Shown one piece after another: positions 8,548 through 18,854 of a DNA stretch of 64,000 bases (position 1 is its first letter; every line of letters begins with the position of its first letter). The translations under genes and the position numbers were made by a program. The notes beneath the pieces are model-generated. The model was not told the DNA's origin, did no database searches, and saw only the letters and a list, made by a program, of their open reading frames with translations. Source of the DNA: Hyphomicrobiales bacterium (GTDB taxonomy: Bacteria; Pseudomonadota; Alphaproteobacteria; Rhizobiales; Xanthobacteraceae). The stretch spans positions 248,001 through 312,000 of the forward strand of contig JADJPN010000003.1 in assembly GCA_016713235.1 (NCBI GenBank), read 5' to 3'.

Positions 8548-8739
8548 ATGCCGCACAAACTGAATTATCGCGCCCGCGCGACGCTCACCTCGAAGGGGCA
8601 GGTCACGCTGCCCGTGGTGCTTCGCCGCCTCTGGGATCTCGATGCCGGAGACGAAATCGACTTCACGCTGCAGGACGACGGCCGCGTCGTGCTGCGCAAG
8701 CATATGAAGCTGCTGCCGCAACAAACCAGCGACAGCTAA
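8548..8739 (+). CDS. AbrB/MazE/SpoVT-type DNA-binding protein within the urease operon
   Basis: A 63-residue protein whose first 50 residues form a swapped-hairpin AbrB domain: [21 protein letters not shown], then [20 protein letters not shown]. Such dimers bind DNA as transition-state regulators or as antitoxins. No toxin-sized partner lies beside it: ureC follows 16 bases later, and the 69 bases before it hold nothing else. An AAGGAAG ribosome site precedes the ATG. It is co-directional, so it should be made together with urease; an autoregulatory role is a guess from position. Confidence 0.8.
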   Translation: MPHKLNYRARATLTSKGQVTLPVVLRRLWDLDAGDEIDFTLQDDGRVVLRKHMKLLPQQTSDS

Positions 8740-8755
8740 ATGCGAGAGCCGCACC

Positions 8756-10462
<1,707 letters not shown>

Positions 10463-10495
10463 GGTATAAGCCGCGAAACAGTAGCGAGTAGAGTA

Positions 10496-11092
10496 ATGAT
10501 CCGCGCCACCGAAATCCTGTCTGCCGGCCATTGGAACCACGCAGGGGAATCCGACAGCATCGAACTGCCACATGATGGCCGGCACCGCCGCCGCATCGCC
10601 ATGCGCGGCGCGAAGGATACGGTTTTTCTGCTCGATCTTGCCGAAGCCACGATGCTGCACGATGGCGATGGGTTGAAGCTCGAAGACGGCCGCATCGTCC
10701 GCGTGATCGCGGCCAGCGAGCCGATCGCGGAGATCACGGCAAGCGACCCGCATCACCTTTCGCGTATTGCATGGCATCTCGGCAATCGCCACGTGCCGGC
10801 GCAGATCCTCGCCGATCGCATTCGTATCGGCCGGGATCATGTACTGGAAGAGTTGATGGTGAAACTGGGCGCGAAGGTTTCGCGCATCGAAGCGCCATTC
10901 GATCCGGAAGGCGGGGCCTACGCGGAAGAGACCGCGCACGCGCACGGACATCACCATCACGACCATTCACACGACCACGGCCATCACCACGATCATGAGC
11001 ACGGCGCGAATTGCGGCTGCGGCCATGATCATTCGCACGATCATGGTCATAGTCACGATCACCACCATCACGGGCATGACCACAAGCGCTAA
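10496..11092 (+). CDS. ureE: Urease nickel chaperone UreE with histidine-rich tail
   Basis: UreE dimers carry nickel to the UreD-UreF-UreG complex. Residues 1-72 form the peptide-binding domain and about 75-140 the metallochaperone domain, including HLGNRHVP with the conserved metal-binding histidine and the DHVLEEL helix. From about residue 147 the chain becomes a metal-sequestering tail of roughly 50 residues with about 26 histidines in HDH and HGH blocks, plus one CGC cysteine pair. The tail is long for the family and is seen in nickel-storing UreE proteins such as that of Klebsiella, which has a shorter one. The last 17 bases overlap ureF. Confidence 0.94.
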   Translation: MIRATEILSAGHWNHAGESDSIELPHDGRHRRRIAMRGAKDTVFLLDLAEATMLHDGDGLKLEDGRIVRVIAASEPIAEITASDPHHLSRIAWHLGNRHVPAQILADRIRIGRDHVLEELMVKLGAKVSRIEAPFDPEGGAYAEETAHAHGHHHHDHSHDHGHHHDHEHGANCGCGHDHSHDHGHSHDHHHHGHDHKR

Positions 11093-11783
11093 AGCGAAGA
11101 CGGAAAGCGCAAATAGCGCATTGCCGCTGCTCGCGTGGCTCTCGCCTGCGTTTCCGGTCGGCTCGTTCGCCTACAGCCACGGCATCGAGTGGGCATTTGA
11201 GTCGGGCGATGTGACCGATGCGGGATCGACCAGGGAATGGATTGCGAACCTCATCGATTGTGGCGGCCCATGGTCTGACGCCGTGCTGCTCGCATGCGCG
11301 CATCGCGCGGTAAGTGCGAAAGAATATGACGCGCTAAAAGAAGCTTCGGAATTTGCATCGGCGTTTGCGCCATCGAAAGAGCGCAAGCTCGAAACGATGG
11401 CGCAAGGCGCAGCCTTCATGCAGGCGGCGGACGCGGCCTGGTCAAACAGGCGCTTTGAAAATGCAGTAAGCGCAGTCGGGAAAGAGGTCGCTTATCCCGT
11501 TGCAGTGGGCATTGCCGCTGCCGCACACGAAATAGCACTACGCGTCACGCTGGAGTCTTATCTGCTGGCTGTCGTCTCGAATTTCGTTTCTGCCGCCGTG
11601 CGCCTGATCCCGCTCGGCCAGACCGATGGCACGAAAATCGTGGCCGCGCTTACACCGCTCGTTCGCGAGATTGCGGCGCGGGCGGAGAAGTCGACACTCG
11701 ACGATGCCGGCGGCGCAGCGATCCGCTCCGACATCGCGAGCATGAAACACGAAACGCAGTACACGAGATTGTTCCGGTCATGA
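11076..11783 (+). CDS. ureF: Urease accessory protein UreF
   Basis: UreF bridges UreD and UreG and controls the UreG GTPase during nickel insertion. I start it at the ATG at 11076 (235 residues), because the in-frame stretch further upstream merely translates the histidine-tail codons of ureE in another frame. The family signature LPLLAWLSPAFPVGSFAYSH opens the protein, followed by GIEWAFESGDV and the helical repeats ending near SAAVRLIPLGQTDG, which is the conserved UreF core loop. It overlaps ureE by 17 bases and the next gene by four, consistent with coupled translation. Confidence 0.94.
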   Translation: MTTSAKAKTESANSALPLLAWLSPAFPVGSFAYSHGIEWAFESGDVTDAGSTREWIANLIDCGGPWSDAVLLACAHRAVSAKEYDALKEASEFASAFAPSKERKLETMAQGAAFMQAADAAWSNRRFENAVSAVGKEVAYPVAVGIAAAAHEIALRVTLESYLLAVVSNFVSAAVRLIPLGQTDGTKIVAALTPLVREIAARAEKSTLDDAGGAAIRSDIASMKHETQYTRLFRS

Positions 11784-12223
11784 ACGCGATATTTCTCGGC
11801 GTCATGATGTTCACGCTGCTCCTTTCGATCGGCGTTTTACACATCGTCTGGGGCTTCGGGGTCGTCTGGCCAGCGAAAAACGGAAAACAGCTCGTAAGCT
11901 GGGTCGTCGGCGCCAGGGGTATTCATGCCATGCCGCCGTTACCGCAATGTCTGATCGCCGGCATCGGCATTATCTTCTTCGGCATCATCGCGCTTCTTCT
12001 CGGCAACGCCGTCGCGTCGCCGCTTTCCCCCGAATGGGTGAACATGCTCGGCATGCTTTCCGCGCTCATCTTCGCGGGCAGGGGCGTCGCCGGATATTTC
12101 CCGTCATGGCGTAGGCGTTTTCCGCAAGAGCCCTTCGCGACCTTTGATCGGTATTCCTTTTCGCCGCTTTGCCTCGTGCTTGCCGCGGGTTACGTGGCGC
12201 TCGTCATTCTGAGGATCATGTAA
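11780..12223 (+). CDS. DUF3995 membrane protein inserted between ureF and ureG
   Basis: A 147-residue inner-membrane protein with four predicted helices (residues 4-27, 58-78, 88-104 and 126-146) and the [12 protein letters not shown] stretch seen in DUF3995 proteins. No catalytic motif is visible. It overlaps ureF by four bases, and its TAA shares a base with the ATG of ureG, so it is translationally tied into the urease operon. A role in nickel or urea/ammonia handling is possible but is only suggested by this position. Confidence 0.82.
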   Translation: MNAIFLGVMMFTLLLSIGVLHIVWGFGVVWPAKNGKQLVSWVVGARGIHAMPPLPQCLIAGIGIIFFGIIALLLGNAVASPLSPEWVNMLGMLSALIFAGRGVAGYFPSWRRRFPQEPFATFDRYSFSPLCLVLAAGYVALVILRIM

Positions 12224-12843
12224 TGAACGCAGCAAGAAGCGGCCCCCTTCGCGTGGGCATCGGCGGACCGGTCGGCTCCGGCAAGACCATGCTGATGGAG
12301 CAGCTCTGCCGCACGTTCCGCGATCGCTACGATCTCTGTGCGATCACGAACGACATCTACACGAAAGAAGACGCGGAAATTCTGACCCGCACCGGCGTCA
12401 TTCCAGCCGAGCGCATCATGGGCGTCGAAACCGGCGGGTGTCCGCACACGGCGATCCGCGAAGATGCATCGATAAACCTGCGCGCAATCTCGGAAATGCG
12501 CGGCAAGTTTCCGAAGCTCGATCTCGTGCTGGTCGAATCTGGCGGCGATAATCTCGCGGCGACGTTTTCGCCCGAGCTCGCGGATCTCACGATTTATGTC
12601 ATCGACGTGTCGGCCGGCGAGAAGATCCCGCGCAAAGGCGGCCCGGGCATCACGCGGTCCGACTTGCTGGTCATCAACAAGATCGATCTCGCGCCGCTGG
12701 TCGGGGCATCGCTCGAGGTCATGGACCGCGATTCCAAACGCATGCGGGGCGAGCGGCCCTTCGTTTTCGCCAATCTGAAGGCCGGGAAGGGCGTCGATAC
12801 CATCGCGGGTTTCATCGAGCAGACGGGCGGGCTTGCGGCATAA
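12223..12843 (+). CDS. ureG: Urease accessory GTPase UreG
   Basis: SIMIBI-class GTPase that drives nickel transfer into urease, 206 residues. The P-loop GPVGSGKT is at residues 15-22, followed by the switch I region TNDIYTKED, the nickel-binding CPH motif in [13 protein letters not shown], the [15 protein letters not shown] segment and the guanine-specificity NKID. The start is the ATG at 12223, joined to the preceding stop; in-frame codons before it belong to another frame. It is the last gene of the urea block. A small dyad (GCCTT..AAGGC) followed by TATTTTT at about 12875-12898 may be a weak terminator. Confidence 0.95.
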   Translation: MNAARSGPLRVGIGGPVGSGKTMLMEQLCRTFRDRYDLCAITNDIYTKEDAEILTRTGVIPAERIMGVETGGCPHTAIREDASINLRAISEMRGKFPKLDLVLVESGGDNLAATFSPELADLTIYVIDVSAGEKIPRKGGPGITRSDLLVINKIDLAPLVGASLEVMDRDSKRMRGERPFVFANLKAGKGVDTIAGFIEQTGGLAA

Positions 12844-13025
12844 AAAGAGCCAGTCTACCCTTGGGCATAAGCTAGGCCTTTGAAGGCGTTGTATTTTTGG
12901 GCGGCGTGTAGGAGTTCCCAGCGGTAACTCTTACAGCAACTTAATCCCGCTAAACTGGCCAGAATGTTAGAAGAGCGCGCCCGGTTCGCCGACGGGTAGT
13001 GAGAACAGAACCTGCCGGAACGCCA

Positions 13026-14171
13026 ATGGCCGTAGAGCATCAGAGCAGTCGCTCAACTTATGTAATCATCGCGGCTTTCGTCGCGATCGCCGTCGCCGGC
13101 TTTTGGTGGACTTGGGGTCGCGGCGATACGCAGGCCGCCCAGCAAAAGAAGAAGGGCCCGGTCGTAATTTCGGTGCTCGCCGGCAAGGCGCAGAAGAAAG
13201 ATGTGCCTTATCGCGTGGAATCTCTCGGTACTGTGCAGCCGCTGGTGACCGTTTCGATTCGTTCGCGCGTCGATAGCCAGGTGCTCAAGGTTCACTTCGA
13301 AGACGGGGCCAAGGTCAACGAAGGCGATCCGCTCTTCACGCTCGACAGCCGTGCGATCGACGCGCAGATTTTACAGGCCGAAGCGACGCTCAATCGCGAC
13401 AAAGCGCAACTCGAAAAAGCAGTTCGCGATGTCGAGAGAATTTCAGGACTCGCTGCGAAGGGTACGCTCTCGCAGGTGCAGGAAGCGGACGCGAAGACGA
13501 GCGTTGAAGTTTTAAATGCCACCGCCGCGCAAAACGAAGCCATTCTTCAGAACCTTCGCGTGCTGCGCACCTATTATGACGTGAAGGCACCGGTCTCGGG
13601 CCGCATTGGCGTGGCGAATGTCCGTCAGGGCGCGATCGTGCGTTCGGCGGATTCGGGAACGCCGCTTGCGACCATCAATCAGATCGCGCCGATCTATGCT
13701 GCCTTCGGTGTGCCGGAGCGCTTCATTCCTGAACTGCGCGCGGCCGGCGAGAAGGCGGCCGTCGAACTCTGGTTCCAGAATGAACTCAGCCTTTCCGGCG
13801 GCAAGGTTGCTTTCATCGAAAACACTGTCGATCCGCAAACCGGCACCATTCTGGTCCGGGGTATTTTCGAGAACAGCGACGAAAAGCTTTGGCCGGGCAC
13901 GCTTGCCTCTGTGCGTGTGACACTTCGCACCGATCCCAATCTCGTTACGGTGCCGGCCGAAGCCGTGCAAAGCGGGCAGAAGGGTACGTTCGTTTTCGTG
14001 ATCGAGAACAACATCGCGAAAGTCCGGCTCGTGCGTGTCCTGCGCAACATGGAGGGGGAGGCGATCCTCGCTGAGGGCTTGAACGGCGACGAGACGGTCG
14101 TCACCGATGGGCAGCTTTCGCTTCGCGAAGGCAGTCGTGTCGACATCAAGCAGCGTCAGGCGGGTTCATAG
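13026..14171 (+). CDS. RND efflux periplasmic adaptor (membrane fusion protein)
   Basis: HlyD/AcrA-type adaptor that links the inner-membrane pump encoded next to it to an outer-membrane channel. An N-terminal anchor helix (about residues 12-28) is followed by the lipoyl half-motifs (VEVSIRSRVDSQV-like, EGDPLFTLD), a coiled-coil hairpin (about residues 105-165) and a beta-barrel domain with APVSGRIGVANVRQG and PVDPQTGTI-like strands. I prefer the ATG at 13026 (381 residues); a GTG at 12999 in the same frame would add nine. It sits two bases before the pump gene. No outer-membrane channel gene is nearby. Confidence 0.92.
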   Translation: MAVEHQSSRSTYVIIAAFVAIAVAGFWWTWGRGDTQAAQQKKKGPVVISVLAGKAQKKDVPYRVESLGTVQPLVTVSIRSRVDSQVLKVHFEDGAKVNEGDPLFTLDSRAIDAQILQAEATLNRDKAQLEKAVRDVERISGLAAKGTLSQVQEADAKTSVEVLNATAAQNEAILQNLRVLRTYYDVKAPVSGRIGVANVRQGAIVRSADSGTPLATINQIAPIYAAFGVPERFIPELRAAGEKAAVELWFQNELSLSGGKVAFIENTVDPQTGTILVRGIFENSDEKLWPGTLASVRVTLRTDPNLVTVPAEAVQSGQKGTFVFVIENNIAKVRLVRVLRNMEGEAILAEGLNGDETVVTDGQLSLREGSRVDIKQRQAGS

Positions 14172-14173
14172 CA

Positions 14174-17100
14174 ATGAACTTCTTCGAGCTGTGCATACGC
14201 CGCCCGGTCCTGACGACGCTTCTAATGGTGTCGATCATCATGGCCGGCATTTTCGGCTATCGCCTGCTCCCCGTATCCGCGCTGCCACGCGTCGATTTTC
14301 CGACCATCAACATCAATGCGAACCTGCCGGGTGCGAACCCGGAAATCATGGCGGCGACCGTCGCGACCCCGATCGAGCGGCAGCTTGCGACGATCGCCGG
14401 CATCACCTCGATGACTTCGACGAGCACGACCGGCTCGACCCAGATCACGATCCAATTCGATCTTAATCGCGACATCGATGCCGCCGCGCTCGATGTGCAA
14501 TCCGCACTTTCGGTCGCACAGCGAAATCTGCCGACCGAGATGACGGTGCCGCCGAGCTTCCGCAAGGTGAACCCTGCGGACGCGCCCGTACTGTTCCTCT
14601 CGCTGCTGTCCGACACCTTGCCGCTCTCGTTGGTCAACGAGTACGCCGAGACGGTGATCGGCCAGCAGATTTCGCAAATCAGCGGCGTCGCGCAGGTCAA
14701 CGTTTTCGGCGGCCAGAAATACGCGCTGCGCGTTCGCATTAATCCGGAGGCGATTGCCTCACGCGGCATTTCGTTGGCTGAAGTAAATCAGGTAGTTGCA
14801 CAAGCGACTTCGAACACGCCACTCGGGATTATCGCCGGCCCCAAGCAGAACCTGACCATCGACATGGGCTCGCAACAGGCCGACGCGAAGAAGTATCAGG
14901 ATTTGATCGTCGCCTGGCGCAACGGTGCGCCAATCAAGCTGACTGACATTGCGATCGTCGAAAATGGTGTCGAGAACGAGCGCATCGCCGGCTGGTACAA
15001 CGATACGCGTGCGATCAATCTTGCGATTTATCGTCAACCCGACGCAAACACGATCGACGTCGTCGATGCCGTTAAGCGGCGGCTGCCGGAATTCCGCGCT
15101 TCCGTCCCCGGTGCGATCAGCCTCGAAGTGCTGATGGACCGTTCTGTTTCGATCCGGAACTCGGTGAGCGCGGTTCAACGCACGCTGCTGGAAGCCGTCG
15201 TGCTCGTCGTGCTCGTGATCTTCCTGTTCCTGCGAAGCGGGCGGGCGACGCTCATTCCCGCGCTTGCCTTGCCGCTTTCCATCGTCGGCACGTTCGCGGC
15301 GATGTATGTGCTCGGCTATTCGATCAACAACATGACGCTGCTCGCGCTCGTGCTGTGCGTCGGCTTCGTGGTCGATGACGCCATTGTCGTGCTCGAGAAC
15401 ATTTATCGCTACATCGAGCGGGGCATGCCGCCATTCAAGGCGGCAATCACGGGCGCGCGGGAAATCGGTTTCACCATCGTCTCCATGACAGTGTCGCTGG
15501 TCTGCGTCTTCATTCCTGTGCTGTTCATGGGCGGCGTCGTGGGTCGCGTATTCCGTGAGTTCGCGGTGACGATTTCGGTCGCCATTCTGGTTTCCGGGTT
15601 CGTGTCCCTGACGCTGACGCCGATGCTATGCGCGCGCGTGCTGAAGCCGGTCGATCACGAGAAGAAGCCGGGGCGCTTCATGCGAGCCTCCGAAAGCGTA
15701 TTCGAGTGGGCGCTCGATGCGTACAAGCGCTCGCTCGACTTTGTGTTACGGCACAGGCCGGCGACACTGGTCGCGACCTTTGCGACCCTCTTCATTGTGA
15801 TCGGACTCTACGCCTGGGTGCCCAAGGGCTTCTTTCCGATCGAAGATACGGGCTTCATTTCGAGCACGATCGAGGCAGCGACGGACACCTCGTTCGAGGA
15901 GATGGCGGAACGTCAAAGGGCGGTTTCAGAACTGGTCCGCAAGGATAAGGACGTCGCCTATGCGGTTTCCATCGCCGGGGCGACGGGAACAAGTCGGACG
16001 ACAAATACTGGGCGCCTGTTCATATCGTTGAAGCCTCGGCATGAGCGAACCGAGAGCTCGAACCAGATCATCCAGCGCTTGCGCGGCACCGTCTCGCAGA
16101 TTCCGGGGGTGAAGGCGTTCTTCCAGCCGGTCCAGAACATATCGGTCGGCGGCACGGTATCCCGCGCGCTCTACCAATATACATTGCAGAGCTCGGACAC
16201 GGACGCGCTTTTTTCTCTTGCGCCGCAACTGATGGAGAAAATTTCGGAACTGCAAATATTGCGAGACGTGAACTCGGATCTTCAGATTACGAACCCGCAG
16301 CTGACCATTGATGTCGATCGCGAGAAGGCGCGTGCGCTGGGAATCGGAGACGATCAGATCAGAAGCGTGCTCTACAGCCAATACGGCTCGCGACAGGTCG
16401 CAACGCTCTATACCGCGAACAACCAGTTTCAGGTGATCGTCGAGGCGCAGCGCCGCTTCCAGCGCGACGAGACGGACTTGTCGCGTACATACCTGCGGGC
16501 ATCGACCGGACAGCTCGTGCCCTTGGATGCCATTGCGACCATGCGCAGAACCGTGGGGCCGTTGCAGATCGCGCACCAGCAGCAGCAGCCGGCAGTTACG
16601 ATCTCGTTCAACCTTGCGCCCGGCGTATCTCTTTCGGAAGCAGTTGCTGCGATCCAGCGCGTGGAAAGAGAGTTCAATCTGCCTGCGAATGTGACAACCG
16701 GTTTTCAAGGGACGGCGCAGGCATTCCGTGACTCGCTGTCCAGTCAGCCACTTCTGATTCTTGCCGCGATCCTCGTGATCTACGTCGTGCTCGGCATTCT
16801 CTACGAGAGCTTCATCCATCCGCTGACGATCTTGTCCGGCCTGCCATCGGCCGGCATCGGCGCGCTCCTGACGCTGCTTCTGTTCGGTATGGATCTGTCG
16901 GTCATCGCCATCATCGGCATCGTGCTACTCGTCGGCATCGTGAAGAAGAATGCAATTATGATGATCGACTTCGCAATCGAGCGAAGACGTCATGGCATGG
17001 GCGCGGAGGAATCGATCCGCGAAGCCGCGCTGCTGCGCTTTCGCCCGATCATGATGACGACCATGGCCGCCATCTTTGGCACATTGCCGATTGCGATCGG

Positions 17101-17317
17101 CGCAGGCGAGGGCGCGGAATTGCGCCAGCCGCTCGGTGTCGCGGTGGTCGGCGGATTGCTGCTATCGCAACTGCTGACGCTCTACATCACGCCCGTGATC
17201 TACATGTATCTCGACAAGTACGATCAGAAGATCTCCGGCGCGATCAACGAGAAAGAACCGGATGTGCCGCAGTCGCAGGACAAGCGCGGCAACGAAAAGA
17301 TAGTCGCCGCGGAATAG
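14174..17317 (+). CDS. RND efflux transporter, inner-membrane pump (AcrB/MdtB class)
   Basis: A 1047-residue proton-driven exporter, the expected length for a hydrophobe/amphiphile RND pump. Twelve transmembrane segments are arranged as 1 + 5 twice with two large periplasmic loops. Helix 1 follows the FFELCIRRPVLTTLL start; the proton relay is visible as VGFVVDDAIVVLENIYR (the two aspartates of helix 4), and a lysine lies in VGIVKKNAIMMIDFA of helix 10. The sequence is closer to MdtB/MdtC and MexF-like pumps than to heavy-metal CusA. Substrates cannot be predicted. Its stop codon abuts that of the gene on the opposite strand with no spacing. Confidence 0.95.
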   Translation: MNFFELCIRRPVLTTLLMVSIIMAGIFGYRLLPVSALPRVDFPTININANLPGANPEIMAATVATPIERQLATIAGITSMTSTSTTGSTQITIQFDLNRDIDAAALDVQSALSVAQRNLPTEMTVPPSFRKVNPADAPVLFLSLLSDTLPLSLVNEYAETVIGQQISQISGVAQVNVFGGQKYALRVRINPEAIASRGISLAEVNQVVAQATSNTPLGIIAGPKQNLTIDMGSQQADAKKYQDLIVAWRNGAPIKLTDIAIVENGVENERIAGWYNDTRAINLAIYRQPDANTIDVVDAVKRRLPEFRASVPGAISLEVLMDRSVSIRNSVSAVQRTLLEAVVLVVLVIFLFLRSGRATLIPALALPLSIVGTFAAMYVLGYSINNMTLLALVLCVGFVVDDAIVVLENIYRYIERGMPPFKAAITGAREIGFTIVSMTVSLVCVFIPVLFMGGVVGRVFREFAVTISVAILVSGFVSLTLTPMLCARVLKPVDHEKKPGRFMRASESVFEWALDAYKRSLDFVLRHRPATLVATFATLFIVIGLYAWVPKGFFPIEDTGFISSTIEAATDTSFEEMAERQRAVSELVRKDKDVAYAVSIAGATGTSRTTNTGRLFISLKPRHERTESSNQIIQRLRGTVSQIPGVKAFFQPVQNISVGGTVSRALYQYTLQSSDTDALFSLAPQLMEKISELQILRDVNSDLQITNPQLTIDVDREKARALGIGDDQIRSVLYSQYGSRQVATLYTANNQFQVIVEAQRRFQRDETDLSRTYLRASTGQLVPLDAIATMRRTVGPLQIAHQQQQPAVTISFNLAPGVSLSEAVAAIQRVEREFNLPANVTTGFQGTAQAFRDSLSSQPLLILAAILVIYVVLGILYESFIHPLTILSGLPSAGIGALLTLLLFGMDLSVIAIIGIVLLVGIVKKNAIMMIDFAIERRRHGMGAEESIREAALLRFRPIMMTTMAAIFGTLPIAIGAGEGAELRQPLGVAVVGGLLLSQLLTLYITPVIYMYLDKYDQKISGAINEKEPDVPQSQDKRGNEKIVAAE

Positions 17318-18685
17318 TTACGCGGCGGCCGTTGTATTCGGTGCGAACTCCCGTTCCATTTCCCGGCGGAATTTTACCGTATCGTCTTCGGCGATCGACA
17401 CATCGCTCCAGGTGACGGCTACGCCGGCCGCAACCGGCTTGTTCAGTTTTACTTTATGCGCGAGCCCGATCGGAAGCGCGCCTGCGCCAAGTGAATCTTC
17501 CGCGCGCAAGATCTTGCCGTAGACGGTGTAGCCGCCTTCGCCGTCCAGAATTTCACCCGCTGCAAGATTGCGCTTGGCTACCGCCGCGACGTCCGAGCGG
17601 AATGCATCGGCGGTCCCGGTCGGCTCACCGCGCAGCACTGCTGCCGCAGCCGAAATGCCAAGTTCAAGCCCGATCATGTGGTAGGGGCGATAGAGCGCCG
17701 AGTAGCGCCCCGACTTGTCGGTGATCATGCCATACTCGGCAAAGCAGCGCCGCGTATATTCCGCGCGCGCGTCATCGGAGCCCGCTTCGAATACGACATA
17801 GACGCCCCAACGCAGATCGCGCTCCACCTGCGAGCCGTCGCGATTCAGGCTGGACACGACTTCAACGATGCCGCTTTCTTCGAGCACGCCACCCGCGGCG
17901 CGCGGGATCAGATGCTTCGGTAGTTCGTCCGCGCCACACGGCGGAAAGGCGAGGCCATTACGCGGTGCTTTCAGTCCTGTCGCGTTTGAGATTGCCGCCA
18001 TCTCGATCGCGGACTTGGTGCCATCGAGGAATGAATTGAACATCTGCGAGTTCATGCCGGCCGCTGCCGCTTGCTCGGCGGTCATGCCGTAGTAATTCCA
18101 GACTGTGCCCGGCGTCGATTGCGGATATTCGGGCAGATACTTCGTGCCTTTGCCCGCCGAGACGACGCGGAAGCCGCAAGCCTCGGCCCAGTCCACCATT
18201 TCGCAGACGAGCGCAGGCTGGTCGCCGTAGGCAAGCGCATAAACCACGCCAGCTTCCGCCGCGCGTTTCGCGAGCAACGGTCCCGCAAGCACATCGGCCT
18301 CGACCGTGACGTTGACGACGTGACGCTTCGCCTTGAACGCCGCGAGACAATGCCGGATCGCGGCGGAAGGGCTGCCGGTAACGTCGAGAATGACATCCAA
18401 ACCTTCGGCGTTGATCAGCGCCATCGCGTCTTCGGTGATCGCGGTTTTTCCGGTCTTGAGCGCGTCGGAAAGATCGCGCGCGATCTGAGTCTCGTCCCAG
18501 CCGGTGCGCTTCAGCGCGGCGCGAATACGCGAGCCGGAAAGGTCTGCGATGCCGAGCACGTGCAGCCCCGGCGTGGTGCGCGCCTGCGCCAGAAACATCG
18601 AGCCGAATTTGCCCGCTCCGATCAGACCTGCGCGAACCGGGCGCCCTTCCGCAGCGCGGGCTTTCAGCATTCGGCCAAGATTCAT
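17318..18685 (-). CDS. Homoserine-dehydrogenase-like NAD(P) oxidoreductase with SAF domain
   Basis: A Rossmann-type enzyme of about 455 residues. The nucleotide loop is GLIGAGKFGSMF, followed by GIADLSGSR; a central stretch (about residues 195-330, YGDQPALVCEMVDWAEACG, GKGTKYLP) resembles homoserine dehydrogenase, and the C-terminus (about 370-440, AAGEILDGEGGYTVYG) is a SAF domain, as in sugar-acid-processing proteins. Similar proteins are often labelled as flagellar FlgA-like because of SAF alone, which is misleading. The ATG at 18685 has GGAG eight bases upstream and is preferred over a TTG at 18715. The substrate is unknown, perhaps a hydroxylated sugar acid. It is transcribed away from gcdH. 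Confidence 0.82.
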   Translation of the reverse strand: MNLGRMLKARAAEGRPVRAGLIGAGKFGSMFLAQARTTPGLHVLGIADLSGSRIRAALKRTGWDETQIARDLSDALKTGKTAITEDAMALINAEGLDVILDVTGSPSAAIRHCLAAFKAKRHVVNVTVEADVLAGPLLAKRAAEAGVVYALAYGDQPALVCEMVDWAEACGFRVVSAGKGTKYLPEYPQSTPGTVWNYYGMTAEQAAAAGMNSQMFNSFLDGTKSAIEMAAISNATGLKAPRNGLAFPPCGADELPKHLIPRAAGGVLEESGIVEVVSSLNRDGSQVERDLRWGVYVVFEAGSDDARAEYTRRCFAEYGMITDKSGRYSALYRPYHMIGLELGISAAAAVLRGEPTGTADAFRSDVAAVAKRNLAAGEILDGEGGYTVYGKILRAEDSLGAGALPIGLAHKVKLNKPVAAGVAVTWSDVSIAEDDTVKFRREMEREFAPNTTAAA

Positions 18686-18854
18686 CCCGGGAACTCCGTT
18701 ATTTAGGGTGCTCAATTCCGCTTAGTGGTCATAGCCGTTCCGGCGTAGCGCTGACTACCTTGAAACCGGCTGGCGCTGGCTGTGAAGCGGGTTTATAGCC
18801 AAAAGGAATAGCGACAAGCGCGAAATCGTGCCCGCGCTGCCCGGGGAAACCGCC

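Noticed and set aside
10995..11075. Extended N-terminus of UreF
   Set aside because: Those codons are the ureE tail read in another frame; the conserved UreF opening follows the ATG at 11076.
10930..11090. Repeated CATGATCAC-like units that might be taken for a CRISPR array
   Set aside because: They are codons of the UreE histidine tail; there are no regular spacers and no cas genes.
12169..12222. Extended N-terminus of UreG
   Set aside because: It overlaps DUF3995 coding sequence; the P-loop spacing fits the ATG at 12223.
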